58,328 bases of DNA from JAPLDA01 sp043787975 (GTDB lineage Bacteria; Bacteroidota; Bacteroidia; AKYH767-A; 2013-40CM-41-45): assembly GCA_043787975.1 (NCBI GenBank), contig JAYVUK010000043.1, positions 1 through 58,328 on the forward strand, written 5' to 3'. Numbering within the stretch: position 1 is the stretch's first letter; every line of letters begins with the position of its first letter. Positions 27,901 to 34,006 of the stretch are shown here, in pieces. Under the pieces are notes generated by a model. That model searched no databases. It saw only the letters and a list, made by a program, of their open reading frames with translations, and was not told the DNA's origin. The translations under genes and the position numbers were made by a program.

Positions 27901-29085
27901 ACAGTGCATATCATTCCTGTAGTTGCCGTAAATCCACACATCTGTCACGGACAAAACTATATTTTACCCAATGGGATTTTAGTGAATGCATCAGGGACTT
28001 ATACGATAACGCTTGCCGGTCCAAGCGGATGTGACAGTGTGATCACAACCAACCTCACCATTGGTCCTCCTTTAACAGTTGCGGCCATCGGTACATCTTC
28101 AATATGTGCAGGAGATGCTGCAACTATCTCTGCCATTGGAGCCGGTGGAAACGGTGGGCCTTATTCGTATTCATGGAACAACGGAGCACTACTTGGAAGT
28201 TCTCTAACAGTTGCTCCAACTCATGACTCTACATTTACAGTCATCATTTCAGATGGATGCAGTTCTCCCCTTGCAACAGACTCAGTACAATTAACTGTAC
28301 ATCCGACACCGGTGATAAATTTCCTGCCTCATTTAATCCGGGGTTGTACTCCGGTAGAAGCAAGTTTTGCTGACAATTCCATTGCTTCTCCCGGCTCATC
28401 TTATTATTGGGACTTTGGAGATAATACATTGTCGAATGATCACAACCCTTCGCATGTTTACACGGTTCCGGGACAGTATAATGTGTCACTCGTTATTGTA
28501 ACTCCGGAAGGATGCCTGGATAATCTCACCGTTCCTGATGCCGTGATTGTCGATGCAATTCCGGACGCGAATTTTTTACAGTCTACGGATGTGATTACAA
28601 CAGCGAATGCGCAAGTGGCGTTTACAGATTATAGTATAGGTGCCATGAATTGGGAATGGGATTTCGGAGACGGATCAGTTTTTTCCTCTGAGCAGAATCC
28701 GATACATAATTACAGCGATACGGGCAGTTACCTGATCCGGCTTGCTGTTCAGAGTATTGGAGGTTGTGTGGATACAGCCCACGGAAGACTTCGTGTTCTG
28801 GAAGGTTTTGAGATTTACATCCCAAATGCTTTTACTCCAAATGGCGATGGTAAAAATGATGGCTTTATTGCCCAGGGAATCGGTTTCAAAGAATATGATA
28901 TGCGAATCATTAACCGTTGGGGAACCGAGATATTCCATTCTACAAGTATCAACCAGTCTTGGGATGGAACCTATTATCGCAATGGCGACCTGTGTCAGAA
29001 TGATGTGTATGAATACGTCATTTTGGTAACCGACAATTCTGATATTGTGCATAAGTTCATTGGTCATGTGACCTTGGTGCGTTAA
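18952..29085 (+). CDS. Giant T9SS type B secreted adhesin with 52 tandem repeats
   Basis: I start at the ATG at 18952 (MKFYTTNFFILIISLFLADN, signal peptide). The TTG at 18844 would add 36 residues with no clear role. The product is 3377 residues. N-terminal domain, residues about 25-330: contains GSNGILSFNTGYAGG and HDIDPS. Residues 335-2832: 48 canonical 52-residue repeats, each with Cys in the TCSN segment, FNLPWGG, GTYSHIY and GCDSTVNITL. Residues 2833-3040: four divergent repeats with QICxGQNYILPDG. Then about two PKD-like domains (YYWDFGDN, WEWDFGDG) and a C-terminal type B (CHU_C) sorting domain from about 3286 (IYIPNAFTPNGDGKNDGF). Each repeat has two cysteines, which could form a disulfide outside the cell. 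A role in adhesion or gliding is inferred, not shown. Confidence 0.92.
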   Translation: MKFYTTNFFILIISLFLADNLVAQPGCPAINAGPDVVMPCNTTCTNLTSTYFQTGASSSYAVSPIAYTPFSYNGGIPIIIGIDDRWSGVIPLPFNFCFFGTAYNQVVVGSNGILSFNTGYAGGFCPWTLGAASAIPNPFLPLNSIMGPYHDIDPSCQGLIDWRITGTFPCRTFNISYYQIPYFGDPNSAASVACGVGTGICGGSLFATHQIILYETTNVIEVYIQSKPVCNGWNGGRAIEGIQNATGTVAFPVPGRNNTVWTTTNDGYRFTPNGPSNVAVSWYNGATQISATNTVNVCPVVPTVYTAQAVYTPCAGGTLVTVTDNVLVSPSPLSQNINQSATTCINHPFNLPWGGTASTAGTYSHIYTGSNGCDSTVNITLAVNPVYTTNQSASTCPSQPFNLPWGGSTNTAGTYSHMYTTANGCDSTVNITLTINPNVITNLNASTCSNVPFNLPWGGTASTAGTYSHTFTDPVGCDSTVNITLAVNPVMTTNLNASTCSNHPYNLPWGGSSSTAGTYSHIYTNASGCDSTMNITLVVNPINTTNQNATTCANIPFNLPWGGATSVSGTYSHIYTNASGCDSTVNITLAVNPVITTNQNASTCSNQPFNLPWGGTTIFTGTYSHIYTNASGCDSTVNITLTVLPTFLTNNSTFICSNQPYNFPWGGSTNTAGFYSHIYTSTIGCDSTVNVNLVINPVVTFNLNANTCSNQPFNLPWGGTASTAGTYSHVYNNASASGCDSTVNITLAINPIMTTNLNASACSNIAFNLPWGGSASSAGTYSHIYSNVLGCDSTVNITLAINPIMTTNLNASTCSNIAFNLPWGGSASTAGTYSHIYSNVLGCDSTVNITLAINPIMTTNLNSSTCSNIAFNLPWGGSASSAGTYSHIYSNVLGCDSTVNITLAINPIMTTNLNASTCSNVAFNLPWGGSASSGGTYSHIYSNVLGCDSTVNITLAINPIMTTNLNASTCSNVAFNLPWGGSASTAGTYSHIYSNVLGCDSTVNITLAINPIMTTNLNASTCSNVPFNLPWGGSASSGGTYSHIYSNVLGCDSTVNITLAINPIMTTNLNSSTCSNVPFNLPWGGSASSAGTYSHIYSNVLGCDSTVNITLAINPIMTTNLNSSTCSNLPFNLPWGGSASTAGTYSHIYSNVLGCDSTVNITLAINPIMTTNLNASTCSNIAFNLPWGGSASTGGTYSHIYSNVLGCDSTVNITLAINPIMTTNLNASTCSNQPFNLPWGGSASTAGTYSHIYSNVLGCDSTMNITLAINPIMTTNLNASTCSNIAFNLPWGGSASSAGTYSHIYSNVLGCDSTVNITLAINPIMTTNLNASTCSNVPFNLPWGGSASTAGTYSHIYSNVLGCDSTVNITLAINPIQTTNLNASTCSNITFNLPWGGTASTGGTYSHIYSNVLGCDSTVNITLAINPIQTTNLNASTCSNVAFNLPWGGTASTGGTYSHIYSNVLGCDSTVNITLAINPIMTTNLNASTCSNIAFNLPWGGSASSAGTYSHIYSNVLGCDSTVNITLAINPIMTTNLNASTCSNIAFNLPWGGSASTSGTYSHIYSNVLGCDSTVNITLAINPIMTTNLNASTCSNIAFNLPWGGTASTGGTYSHIYSNVLGCDSTVNITLVINPIMTTNLNASTCSNVPFNLPWGGSASSGGTYSHIYSNVLGCDSTVNIILAINPIMTTNLNASTCSNIAFNLHWGGSASSAGTYSHIYSNVLGCDSTVNITLAINPIMTTNLNASTCSNIAFNLPWGGSASTAGTYSHIYSNVLGCDSTVNITLSINPVMTTNLNASTCVSHPFNLPWGGIASTAGTYSHTYSNASGCDSTVNITLSIGPDIITNQNVSLCTGQSLSLPWGGSVSTAGIYSHTYLVPGGCDSTVNITLSVNPIMTANQNASTCSNQPFNLSWGGTVSTAGTYSHIYTSSAGCDSTVNVTLVINPIMTTNLNASTCSDQPFNLPWGGSTSTSGTYFHVYSNAFGCDSTVNITLVVHPVNTTNQNANTCSNHPFNLPWGGSVSTAGTYSHIYSNAFGCDSTVNITLAVNPVMTTNQNANTCSNQPFNLPWGGATSIAGAYSHVYANASGCDSTVNITLAINPVTTTNLNASTCVTQPFNLPWGGTTSTAGTYSHVYSSVSGCDSTVNITLSIGASIITNQNASTCSNQAFNLPWGGTVSVAGTYSHTYLNPGSCDSTVNITLSINPVVALNQNASTCSNQPFNLPWGGNVSTAGTYSHTFTNASGCDSTLNILLSINPVTTTNQNASTCATQPFNLPWGGIASTVGTYSHTYSNALGCDSIVNITLSINPIITTNINTNTCANHPFNLPWGGTASVAGIYSHTYVNPGACDSTVNITLSINPITTTNLNASTCVTQPFNLPWGGTTNIAGTYSHIYTGASGCDSTVNITLSIGPSIIINQNASTCANQPFNLPWGGTASIAGTYSHTYLNPGSCDSTVNITLAINPIITTNQNATTCATQPFNLPWGGTTSTAGIYSHTYVNALGCDSTLNITLAISPTIIINQNASTCSNHPFNLPWGGTASSAGTYSHNYINASGCDSTVNITLAINPVVITNQNASTCVTQPFNLPWGGTTNTAGTYSHTYTGTSGCDSTVNIILSIGPTIITNLNASTCSNVAFNLPWGGSANTAGTYSHTYLNPGSCDSTVNITLAINPITTTNLNASTCAAQPFNLPWGGTASVAGTYSHTYTNGSGCDSTVDITLSIAATIIVNQNASTCSNQPFNLPWGGSASTAGIYSHTYLNPAGCDSTVNITLSINPIVATNQNASTCSNHPFNLPWGGVASVAGTYTHIYANVLGCDSTVNITLSVNNVLASVANPQICQGQNYILPDGSSVNVTGTYSTTLTGSNGCDSVITTNLSVTSTLTSTANPQICQGQQYILPDGSSVSATGTYSTTLASTGGCDSVITTNLIVNTPITSIANPQICPGQNYILPDGSSVSIAGTYTTTLASSSGCDSVITTNLTVHIIPVVAVNPHICHGQNYILPNGILVNASGTYTITLAGPSGCDSVITTNLTIGPPLTVAAIGTSSICAGDAATISAIGAGGNGGPYSYSWNNGALLGSSLTVAPTHDSTFTVIISDGCSSPLATDSVQLTVHPTPVINFLPHLIRGCTPVEASFADNSIASPGSSYYWDFGDNTLSNDHNPSHVYTVPGQYNVSLVIVTPEGCLDNLTVPDAVIVDAIPDANFLQSTDVITTANAQVAFTDYSIGAMNWEWDFGDGSVFSSEQNPIHNYSDTGSYLIRLAVQSIGGCVDTAHGRLRVLEGFEIYIPNAFTPNGDGKNDGFIAQGIGFKEYDMRIINRWGTEIFHSTSINQSWDGTYYRNGDLCQNDVYEYVILVTDNSDIVHKFIGHVTLVR
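19954..28071 (+). repeat. 156-nt tandem coding repeats (48 canonical + 4 divergent)
   Basis: Period is 156 nt. Units 1-48 run 19954-27447 and units 49-52 run 27448-28071. The arithmetic is exact apart from a 6-nt (Ala-Ser) insertion in unit 8. Units 9-28 (21208-24327) are nearly identical, mostly differing at a few hypervariable codons after TCSN and after WGG. Units 1-7 and 29-48 are visibly diverged, so the centre has been homogenised recently. Copy number in a short-read assembly could be wrong here. Confidence 0.93.
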
Positions 29086-29190
29086 AACTTTGAATATTAA
29101 GAAATATAGTTCAGAAATTTCGATTTAAAATTTTTTAATTCCATCTTTCGTTTCTAATTTCGTCCTCGCAATTTATAAATTCAAATACAT

Positions 29191-30132
29191 ATGAAAGTGA
29201 CTGTTGTAGGTGCAGGAAATGTAGGTGCTACCTGTGCAAATGTGATCGCAGAAAAAGATTTCGTTCATGAAGTGGTGTTGCTCGATATCAAAGAAGGAAT
29301 AGCTGAAGGAAAATCGCTCGACATCTGGCAAACGGCTCCCATCAACTTGTTTGATACACGCATGATTGGCTCAACGAATGATTATTCCAGGACAGCGAAT
29401 TCCGATGTGGTGGTGATTACATCTGGACTTCCGCGGAAGCCGGGCATGAGTCGTGACGATTTAATTGCTACGAATGCGGGCATTGTCCGCACGGTGACAG
29501 AAAATATTATTAAATATTCTCCCGATACAATTATTGTGGTCGTGTCGAACCCGCTTGATGTGATGACCTATTGCGCGTATCGTACCGCAAAAATAAGTTC
29601 ATCAAAAGTTTTCGGAATGGCAGGCATACTTGACACCGCGCGTTACCGTGCTTTTCTTGCGGAAGCATTGAAGACTTCTCCAAAAGATATCCAGGCTGTG
29701 TTGATGGGTGGCCATGGTGATACGATGGTTCCGCTGCCACGTTACACAACTGTTGCAGGAATTCCTGTGACAGAACTTCTCGCAAAAGATAAACTCGACG
29801 CAATTGTTGACCGCACCAAAAAGGGCGGTGGAGAATTGGTGAACCTGATGGGAACTTCTGCATGGTATGCTCCGGGAGCAGCTGCCGCACAAATGGTGGA
29901 AGCGATCGTGAAAGATCAGCGGAGAATTTTTCCATGCTGCGCGCTGTTGCAGGGTGAGTATGGCTTGAAAGATATTTATCTCGGCGTTCCGGTAAAGCTT
30001 GGTAAGAAAGGAATCGAACAAATTATTGAATTGAAATTAACACCGGATGAAATGAAACTGGTTCATGCTTCAGCACAGTCGGTGAAAGAAACCATGGATG
30101 TGCTCGACAACATGAGCGCTCCTGTTAAATAA
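29191..30132 (+). CDS. mdh: Malate dehydrogenase
   Basis: A 313-residue protein of the LDH-like MDH group (about 310 residues). NAD-binding VVGAGNVGATCAN at residues 5-17. Asp32 in VVLLDIKEG favours NAD+ over NADP+. Substrate-binding arginines lie in GLPRKPGMSRDD (R82, R88). The second arginine-aspartate pair is in GILDTARYR and the catalytic His175 in MGGHGDTMVP. Arg82 in the mobile loop indicates malate rather than lactate specificity. It interconverts malate and oxaloacetate in the TCA cycle. It is followed 20 nt later by a strong intrinsic terminator. Confidence 0.96.
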   Translation: MKVTVVGAGNVGATCANVIAEKDFVHEVVLLDIKEGIAEGKSLDIWQTAPINLFDTRMIGSTNDYSRTANSDVVVITSGLPRKPGMSRDDLIATNAGIVRTVTENIIKYSPDTIIVVVSNPLDVMTYCAYRTAKISSSKVFGMAGILDTARYRAFLAEALKTSPKDIQAVLMGGHGDTMVPLPRYTTVAGIPVTELLAKDKLDAIVDRTKKGGGELVNLMGTSAWYAPGAAAAQMVEAIVKDQRRIFPCCALLQGEYGLKDIYLGVPVKLGKKGIEQIIELKLTPDEMKLVHASAQSVKETMDVLDNMSAPVK

Positions 30133-30152
30133 GAACATCAACTTTTACAATG

Positions 30153-30187
30153 AAAGGCATCAACGAAAAGTGGATGCCTTTTTTTAT
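30153..30187 (+). terminator. Intrinsic terminator after mdh
   Basis: Stem AAAGGCATC (30153-30161) with GATGCCTTT (30173-30181), loop of 11 nt, followed by a run of T. It closes the mdh transcript. Confidence 0.9.
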
Positions 30188-30195
30188 TTTATAAA

Positions 30196-30630
30196 ATGGG
30201 AAAAACGATTTTACCGATACAGCTTTTGTTTATCGAAGAGGATGGATTTCATTTGATGATTCAGGCTGTCATCAATACTAAAAAAGCACAGTTGCTTATT
30301 GATACCGGCGCTTCCAAAACAGTATTTGATAAGGAGCGTTTTAAAAAGTTTGTTGATGAAAAGGAATTTGAACTGAATGAGAAGTTGTCTACCGGGCTTG
30401 GAACAAACAGCATGGAGACGCACACATCTGTCATCAGGAAAATACAACTGGGCGAACTCACATTGAAAAAATACAACACGATTTTACTGGACCTGTCTCA
30501 TGTAAATGAATCGTATGGAAAGCTAGGGTTGCCTGAAATTGAGGGTGTTCTCGGTAGCGATCTGTTGGTTCAATACAATGCTGTGATTGACTATAAAAAA
30601 AGAGAGTTGAGATTAAGGTGGAAGGATTGA
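30196..30630 (+). CDS. Retropepsin-like aspartic protease family protein
   Basis: A 144-residue protein with the clan AA motif LLIDTGASKTVF (Asp36-Thr-Gly). The second flap/strand region ends in GVLGSDLL near residues 112-119, and the C-terminus has VIDYKKRELRLRW. The fold matches the single-domain aspartyl protease family (gag-polyprotein-like) that works as a dimer. No signal peptide, so it is cytosolic. Substrate unknown. The start codon is only about 9 nt after the T-run of the mdh terminator, so transcription needs read-through, a promoter inside mdh's 3' end, or a near-leaderless transcript. Confidence 0.87.
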   Translation: MGKTILPIQLLFIEEDGFHLMIQAVINTKKAQLLIDTGASKTVFDKERFKKFVDEKEFELNEKLSTGLGTNSMETHTSVIRKIQLGELTLKKYNTILLDLSHVNESYGKLGLPEIEGVLGSDLLVQYNAVIDYKKRELRLRWKD

Positions 30631-30650
30631 GAAGATTCAGAATTTACAGG

Positions 30651-30688
30651 TGTACGGTTTACAGCGGTAAACTTGTAAACTGTAAACA
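30651..30688. repeat. GTTTAC word repeat between convergent genes
   Basis: TACGGTTTACAG is followed by GGTAAACTTGTAAACTGTAAACAG, so that GTTTACAG (30655-30662) can pair with CTGTAAAC (30678-30685). It lies between the 3' ends of the retropepsin (+) and DCC (-) genes, a bidirectional terminator position. Confidence 0.65.
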
Positions 30689-30691
30689 GTT

Positions 30692-31126
30692 TTATTCTTT
30701 CCGAAATAAATTTCTCGTTCTCGCATCCGGAACCATACAATGATCCTGGTTTTTAAACCAGCTTGAACGGTGCTTCGCAATCCAATTGTAAACAGCATCT
30801 CTTAGAAAGATGGGGAAAAGTATTAGAGCGTACAACAAACTCAACACTCCGTTTAATTTTTTTGAAATTCGCAGTGTAGCGGTGGACTTGAAAAATATAT
30901 TTTCATCTTCAATTAATACAATACTTTTTAAATAGTCTTGCTGAATAGCATATTTATTCAGCAATTCTTTTCCATACGGAGATTGAAGCGGAACAAAAAG
31001 AAAATCTTCTTTCGTGTTGTTCCGGATGATGAAGTTCACAGAAGCATTGCAAAAATTGCATTCATCATCAAAAAGAACAACCGATTTTTTTAGGTCATCT
31101 GTTTTCACTTGTAAAGAATTATTCAC
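30692..31126 (-). CDS. DCC-family thiol-disulfide oxidoreductase-like protein (DUF393)
   Basis: A 144-residue protein with the family signature VVLFDDECNFCNASVNFII (DxxCxxC, Cys23 and Cys26). It continues KEDFLFVPLQSPYGKELL and RISKKLNGVLSLLYALILFPIFLRDAVYNWIAKHR, which are the typical later motifs. The DCC family is thioredoxin-like, but activity has rarely been tested. A C-terminal hydrophobic segment suggests membrane association. It overlaps the preceding lipoprotein gene by 8 bases and so is the last gene of the presumed metal-uptake transcript. Confidence 0.85.
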   Translation of the reverse strand: MNNSLQVKTDDLKKSVVLFDDECNFCNASVNFIIRNNTKEDFLFVPLQSPYGKELLNKYAIQQDYLKSIVLIEDENIFFKSTATLRISKKLNGVLSLLYALILFPIFLRDAVYNWIAKHRSSWFKNQDHCMVPDARTRNLFRKE

Positions 31127-31541
31127 TCACCGTTAAAGTGTAATCACGCTCGTTGCCGGGAGCTGCGGCAGCATTTAGGTGAATGGAATCATAACCGATT
31201 ACAAACATTCCGAAAAACGGATCCAAGCCGTGCGCATAAATATTATAACTACCCGGGAAAAGATGATCGAATTGACAATTGCCATCGTTGTCGGTGGTAG
31301 TTTGAAATTCATACTTGCTGGAATCAGGTCCGAACCAAACACCGGTTGCATTTTTCTTCAGGTACACCGGTAAGTAAGAAACTCCCCACCAATGATGCGT
31401 GGCGCGAACCTTCAGGATAATATTTCCCTGGACAACAACTTGCCCGTTTTCATTTTTCGTTATAGTGTCTTTCTTGCAGCTTGAAATAAGAGTAACTGCA
31501 AAGAAAAAAAATGTTCCGTAGCTGATCGATTTTAGAATCAC
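31119..31541 (-). CDS. Small lipoprotein with carboxypeptidase-regulatory-like fold, metal locus
   Basis: 140 residues, GTG start. Signal peptide ending in the lipobox ISSC (Cys about 22), then a KKDTITK linker. The rest looks like a single beta-sandwich domain: GNIILKVRATHHWWGVSYLPV, then DNDGNCQFDHLFPGSYNIYAHG, the transthyretin-like pattern of CarboxypepD_reg. An HHWW and several other His and Trp residues could contact metal or ligand. It lies 19 nt after another lipoprotein gene and overlaps the DCC gene. No characterised homologue is recognised. A link to metal uptake is inferred only from position. Confidence 0.78.
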   Translation of the reverse strand: MILKSISYGTFFFFAVTLISSCKKDTITKNENGQVVVQGNIILKVRATHHWWGVSYLPVYLKKNATGVWFGPDSSKYEFQTTTDNDGNCQFDHLFPGSYNIYAHGLDPFFGMFVIGYDSIHLNAAAAPGNERDYTLTVSE

Positions 31542-31560
31542 TGGTATTTATGAAAGTTAG

Positions 31561-32064
31561 TTATTCAGTAACTGGAACAAGTAATTCTACTTCTCCCGCT
31601 GTCAGAGTTAGTGTATATGGAATTCCACCGGTTACTCTTCCGATAGGAGTGCCGCCATCATGCTGCCCTGTTGTATCGAAGCCTGTCATCATGATATAGT
31701 ATTTTCCTGGTTTCAAACCGGGAATATGAACATGGTTTTCATTTTGTTCTCCGGCAATTACCAAATCGTAAGCAGAAGCTGAAGAACCCGGAGAATTCTG
31801 TGCATTGAATTTCACAAATGCACTGTCGATATGAACGGTATCACTTACGATGGGCATACCATGATGCTGGGGATACGCTACAATGGTTGTATTTCCACCT
31901 GTCCCTGCATAGGTGCAGGAACCATCATCTTCTTCTGCGTCTGCATTATAATTTAAAGAGATCGGATCCATGCATCCTTTCTTTTTATCTTTCTTGCAGG
32001 ATGAATAAATAAAAATCATTGCTGCAAGTGCCGTGAAATAAATAAGAATTTTTTTGGAGAACAT
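31561..32064 (-). CDS. His-containing lipoprotein with calcium-type TSP3-like motif, metal locus
   Basis: 167 residues. Signal peptide MFSKKILIYFTALAAMIFIYSSC with the lipidated Cys about residue 23. Then KKDKKKGCMDPISLNYNADAEEDDGSC, the calcium-binding TSP3-like motif seen in many Bacteroidota exported proteins (also at about residue 245 of the LOX-domain protein in this window). A beta domain follows with YPQHHGMP, NHVHIPGLKPGKYYIMMTG and DTTGQHDGG, an enrichment of histidines suited to transition-metal contacts. The gene starts 69 nt after znuB ends, in the same orientation. Function is inferred from context. Confidence 0.78.
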   Translation of the reverse strand: MFSKKILIYFTALAAMIFIYSSCKKDKKKGCMDPISLNYNADAEEDDGSCTYAGTGGNTTIVAYPQHHGMPIVSDTVHIDSAFVKFNAQNSPGSSASAYDLVIAGEQNENHVHIPGLKPGKYYIMMTGFDTTGQHDGGTPIGRVTGGIPYTLTLTAGEVELLVPVTE

Positions 32065-32133
32065 CTGTTTTGGTATTTGGATTTCTGAATATAAATGTAA
32101 GACTTAATGCTGCATGAAAAATGAAATAAATGA

Positions 32134-32982
32134 TTAGTTCGCTTTTTCTTCAATCACCTTTTTTCTGAGAATGAATGATTTGAAAATATAAAAGAGGGAA
32201 ACAATAAAAAACAGCGCTCCTAACATGGCTACGATGGATGAACCCGCAGGGAAATCATATTTATAAGAGACGTACAATCCTGAGAATGCTCCGAGTACAC
32301 TCAGCAGCGCAGCAAGCAACACAAGTGAAATAGTTCTTCCTGCAAGCATAATGGCTCCAACAGCAGGTATAATCAGGAATGAAAAGACAGGGATTACTCC
32401 GCTAATTCGAACTGCAAAGACGATACTAAGCCCGATGGAAATGTAAAACAAAAAATTCCACAGATTGAATATTCCAATGGAATGTCCCTCGCCGTTTTCA
32501 AAACGTTTGGTAAGTGCAAAGAATTTTTTGAAAAATAAAATATGAAGCAACGCGATCACGCTGAAAACAAGGGCAATTGTTTTTATCTGTTCCCAACTCA
32601 CTGACAGGATATTTCCAAACAGCACTTCCTGGATATCAGAATCACCATGTGGCGTTTTTGAAATAAGCATCACCGTTGCCGCAGAAGCAACTGCGTATAT
32701 GATTCCGATGATGGCTTCAAGTTTCAGTCGCTTGTCACGGATGTTTATCAACGACATGAGGAATGCACCAAGTACAGCGAAGAGGATCGGTATAAATGTT
32801 TTTCCTTTCCCGATGTAATCAGAGAAGGCAACGCCGAGCGAAGAAATCTGCCCAAGCGCTAAATCAACAAAAACAATTCCCCGCCCAACTACATGAACAC
32901 CGAGATAGGAGAGTACGATGCCGACAATCACGCTCAGGATAAATGCTTGCGTGATGAATTCAAGTTTAAACATTTCGAACAT
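32134..32982 (-). CDS. znuB: Zinc/manganese ABC transporter permease (ZnuB/MntB family)
   Basis: A 282-residue inner-membrane permease with eight or so hydrophobic helices. EFITQAFILSVIVGIVLSYLGVHVVGRG and FVDLALGQISSLGVAFSDYIG match the ABC-3 family, with the usual conserved EA-like coupling segment and RISGVIPVFSFLIIPAVGA. It imports a divalent cation through the inner membrane together with ZnuA. The ATPase partner (ZnuC) is not in this locus, which is unusual. It ends in a charged KKVIEEKAN tail. Zinc versus manganese cannot be distinguished by the permease alone. Confidence 0.9.
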   Translation of the reverse strand: MFEMFKLEFITQAFILSVIVGIVLSYLGVHVVGRGIVFVDLALGQISSLGVAFSDYIGKGKTFIPILFAVLGAFLMSLINIRDKRLKLEAIIGIIYAVASAATVMLISKTPHGDSDIQEVLFGNILSVSWEQIKTIALVFSVIALLHILFFKKFFALTKRFENGEGHSIGIFNLWNFLFYISIGLSIVFAVRISGVIPVFSFLIIPAVGAIMLAGRTISLVLLAALLSVLGAFSGLYVSYKYDFPAGSSIVAMLGALFFIVSLFYIFKSFILRKKVIEEKAN

Positions 32983-33003
32983 ATTGGTATAGTTTATAGT
33001 TTG

Positions 33004-33046
33004 TAGTTCGGAGTTCGGGGACGACCTGTCTCCGAACTCCGAACTA
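33004..33046. repeat. 19-bp hairpin of reiterated AGTTCGG words between znuA and znuB
   Basis: Left arm 33004-33022 and right arm 33028-33046 are reverse complements over 19 bp with one G/T wobble and a 5-nt loop. Each arm contains the word AGTTCGG twice. There is no T-run, so it looks more like a processing or differential-expression hairpin than an intrinsic terminator. Confidence 0.88.
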
Positions 33047-33058
33047 TGTACTCATTAC

Positions 33059-33964
33059 TTATTTTAAGATTGAAACAAGTTGCGCAATGTTGTAGTCAAA
33101 CACGTCATAATAATTCTTCACAGAATCAAATGCTCCAACCGAAGTTGCCAGGGTTAGCACTTTTGCACCCGTTTGTTTTGCAACCACATCAGACGATGAA
33201 GTGGTGAAATAAGGAGATGAAATAATGACTTTGATCGAATTACTTTTTACTTCCCCAATGATTTTTACAAGTTGAGAAGGAGTAGGAGGAATACCCGGTT
33301 TAGGTTCGAGGAAGTCAACGATCTGCAAGCCGAAACGGTTTTCAAAATAACACCATTCATTGTGATAGGCAATCACCTTTGTTCCTTTATACTTTGTCAT
33401 CTGGGCATTCCAGCCTTTTAGTTTTTGGTCAATTGTTTCATCAAACGTTTTTAGATTCGCCTCAAAATAAATTTTATTTTCCGGAGAAATTTTTTCCAAC
33501 CCGTTACATATGTTTCTTGCAATCTGTTTTCCGTTGATGGGATCGAGCCAATAGTGCGGATTTCCGAAGATGTGAATATCTCCTTCAGCCCGGTTGATGC
33601 TCGATGGAACCTGCATCAGTTGAACGCCAATGGAAGCATCCACATAACCGGAACTTCCTTTCTGGATTTTCGGATTCCGTGAACTTGACAGGAGTGAAGG
33701 TGACCATCCTGTTTCAAGATCAAGCCCGAGTGTCACAAACAAATCTGCATTGGATAGTTTGATAATGTAGCTTGGCTTTGGATCGACAAAGTGAGGATTC
33801 TGGTAGCCTGTTGCAATTGCGAAAACATCCACTTTGTTCCCGCCTATGATTTCAGTGATGCTTCTGGTATCCTGTGTAGTTGTAACCACATGAATGGTAG
33901 ATGCACTTACTTTTGCTATCATAATTGAAAAAACAAGGGCAATGAAACTTATTTTCTTTTTCAT
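33059..33964 (-). CDS. znuA: Metal ABC transporter substrate-binding protein (ZnuA family)
   Basis: 301 residues with signal peptide MKKKISFIALVFSIMIAKVSAS. The A-9 cluster fold is recognisable: IHVVTTTQDTRSITEIIGG; metal His in NPHFVDPKPSY (about H58); second His in FGNPHYWLDP; third in YHNEWCYFENRFG; and the acid in the final part (SSPYFTTSSSDVVAKQTG). No His-rich loop is present, unlike many ZnuA proteins. It captures Zn2+ or Mn2+ in the periplasm and hands it to ZnuB. It follows the outer-membrane barrel gene by 42 nt. Confidence 0.92.
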   Translation of the reverse strand: MKKKISFIALVFSIMIAKVSASTIHVVTTTQDTRSITEIIGGNKVDVFAIATGYQNPHFVDPKPSYIIKLSNADLFVTLGLDLETGWSPSLLSSSRNPKIQKGSSGYVDASIGVQLMQVPSSINRAEGDIHIFGNPHYWLDPINGKQIARNICNGLEKISPENKIYFEANLKTFDETIDQKLKGWNAQMTKYKGTKVIAYHNEWCYFENRFGLQIVDFLEPKPGIPPTPSQLVKIIGEVKSNSIKVIISSPYFTTSSSDVVAKQTGAKVLTLATSVGAFDSVKNYYDVFDYNIAQLVSILK

Positions 33965-34006
33965 TTTTTCTTAATTTAAAATTTAGAATTCATAATTTAT
34001 AATTTC

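Noticed and set aside
19954..28071. 156-nt repeats as a non-coding satellite or CRISPR-like array
   Set aside because: They keep one long frame with coding constraints (Cys, WGG, DST), exact multiples of three, and a sorting domain at the end.
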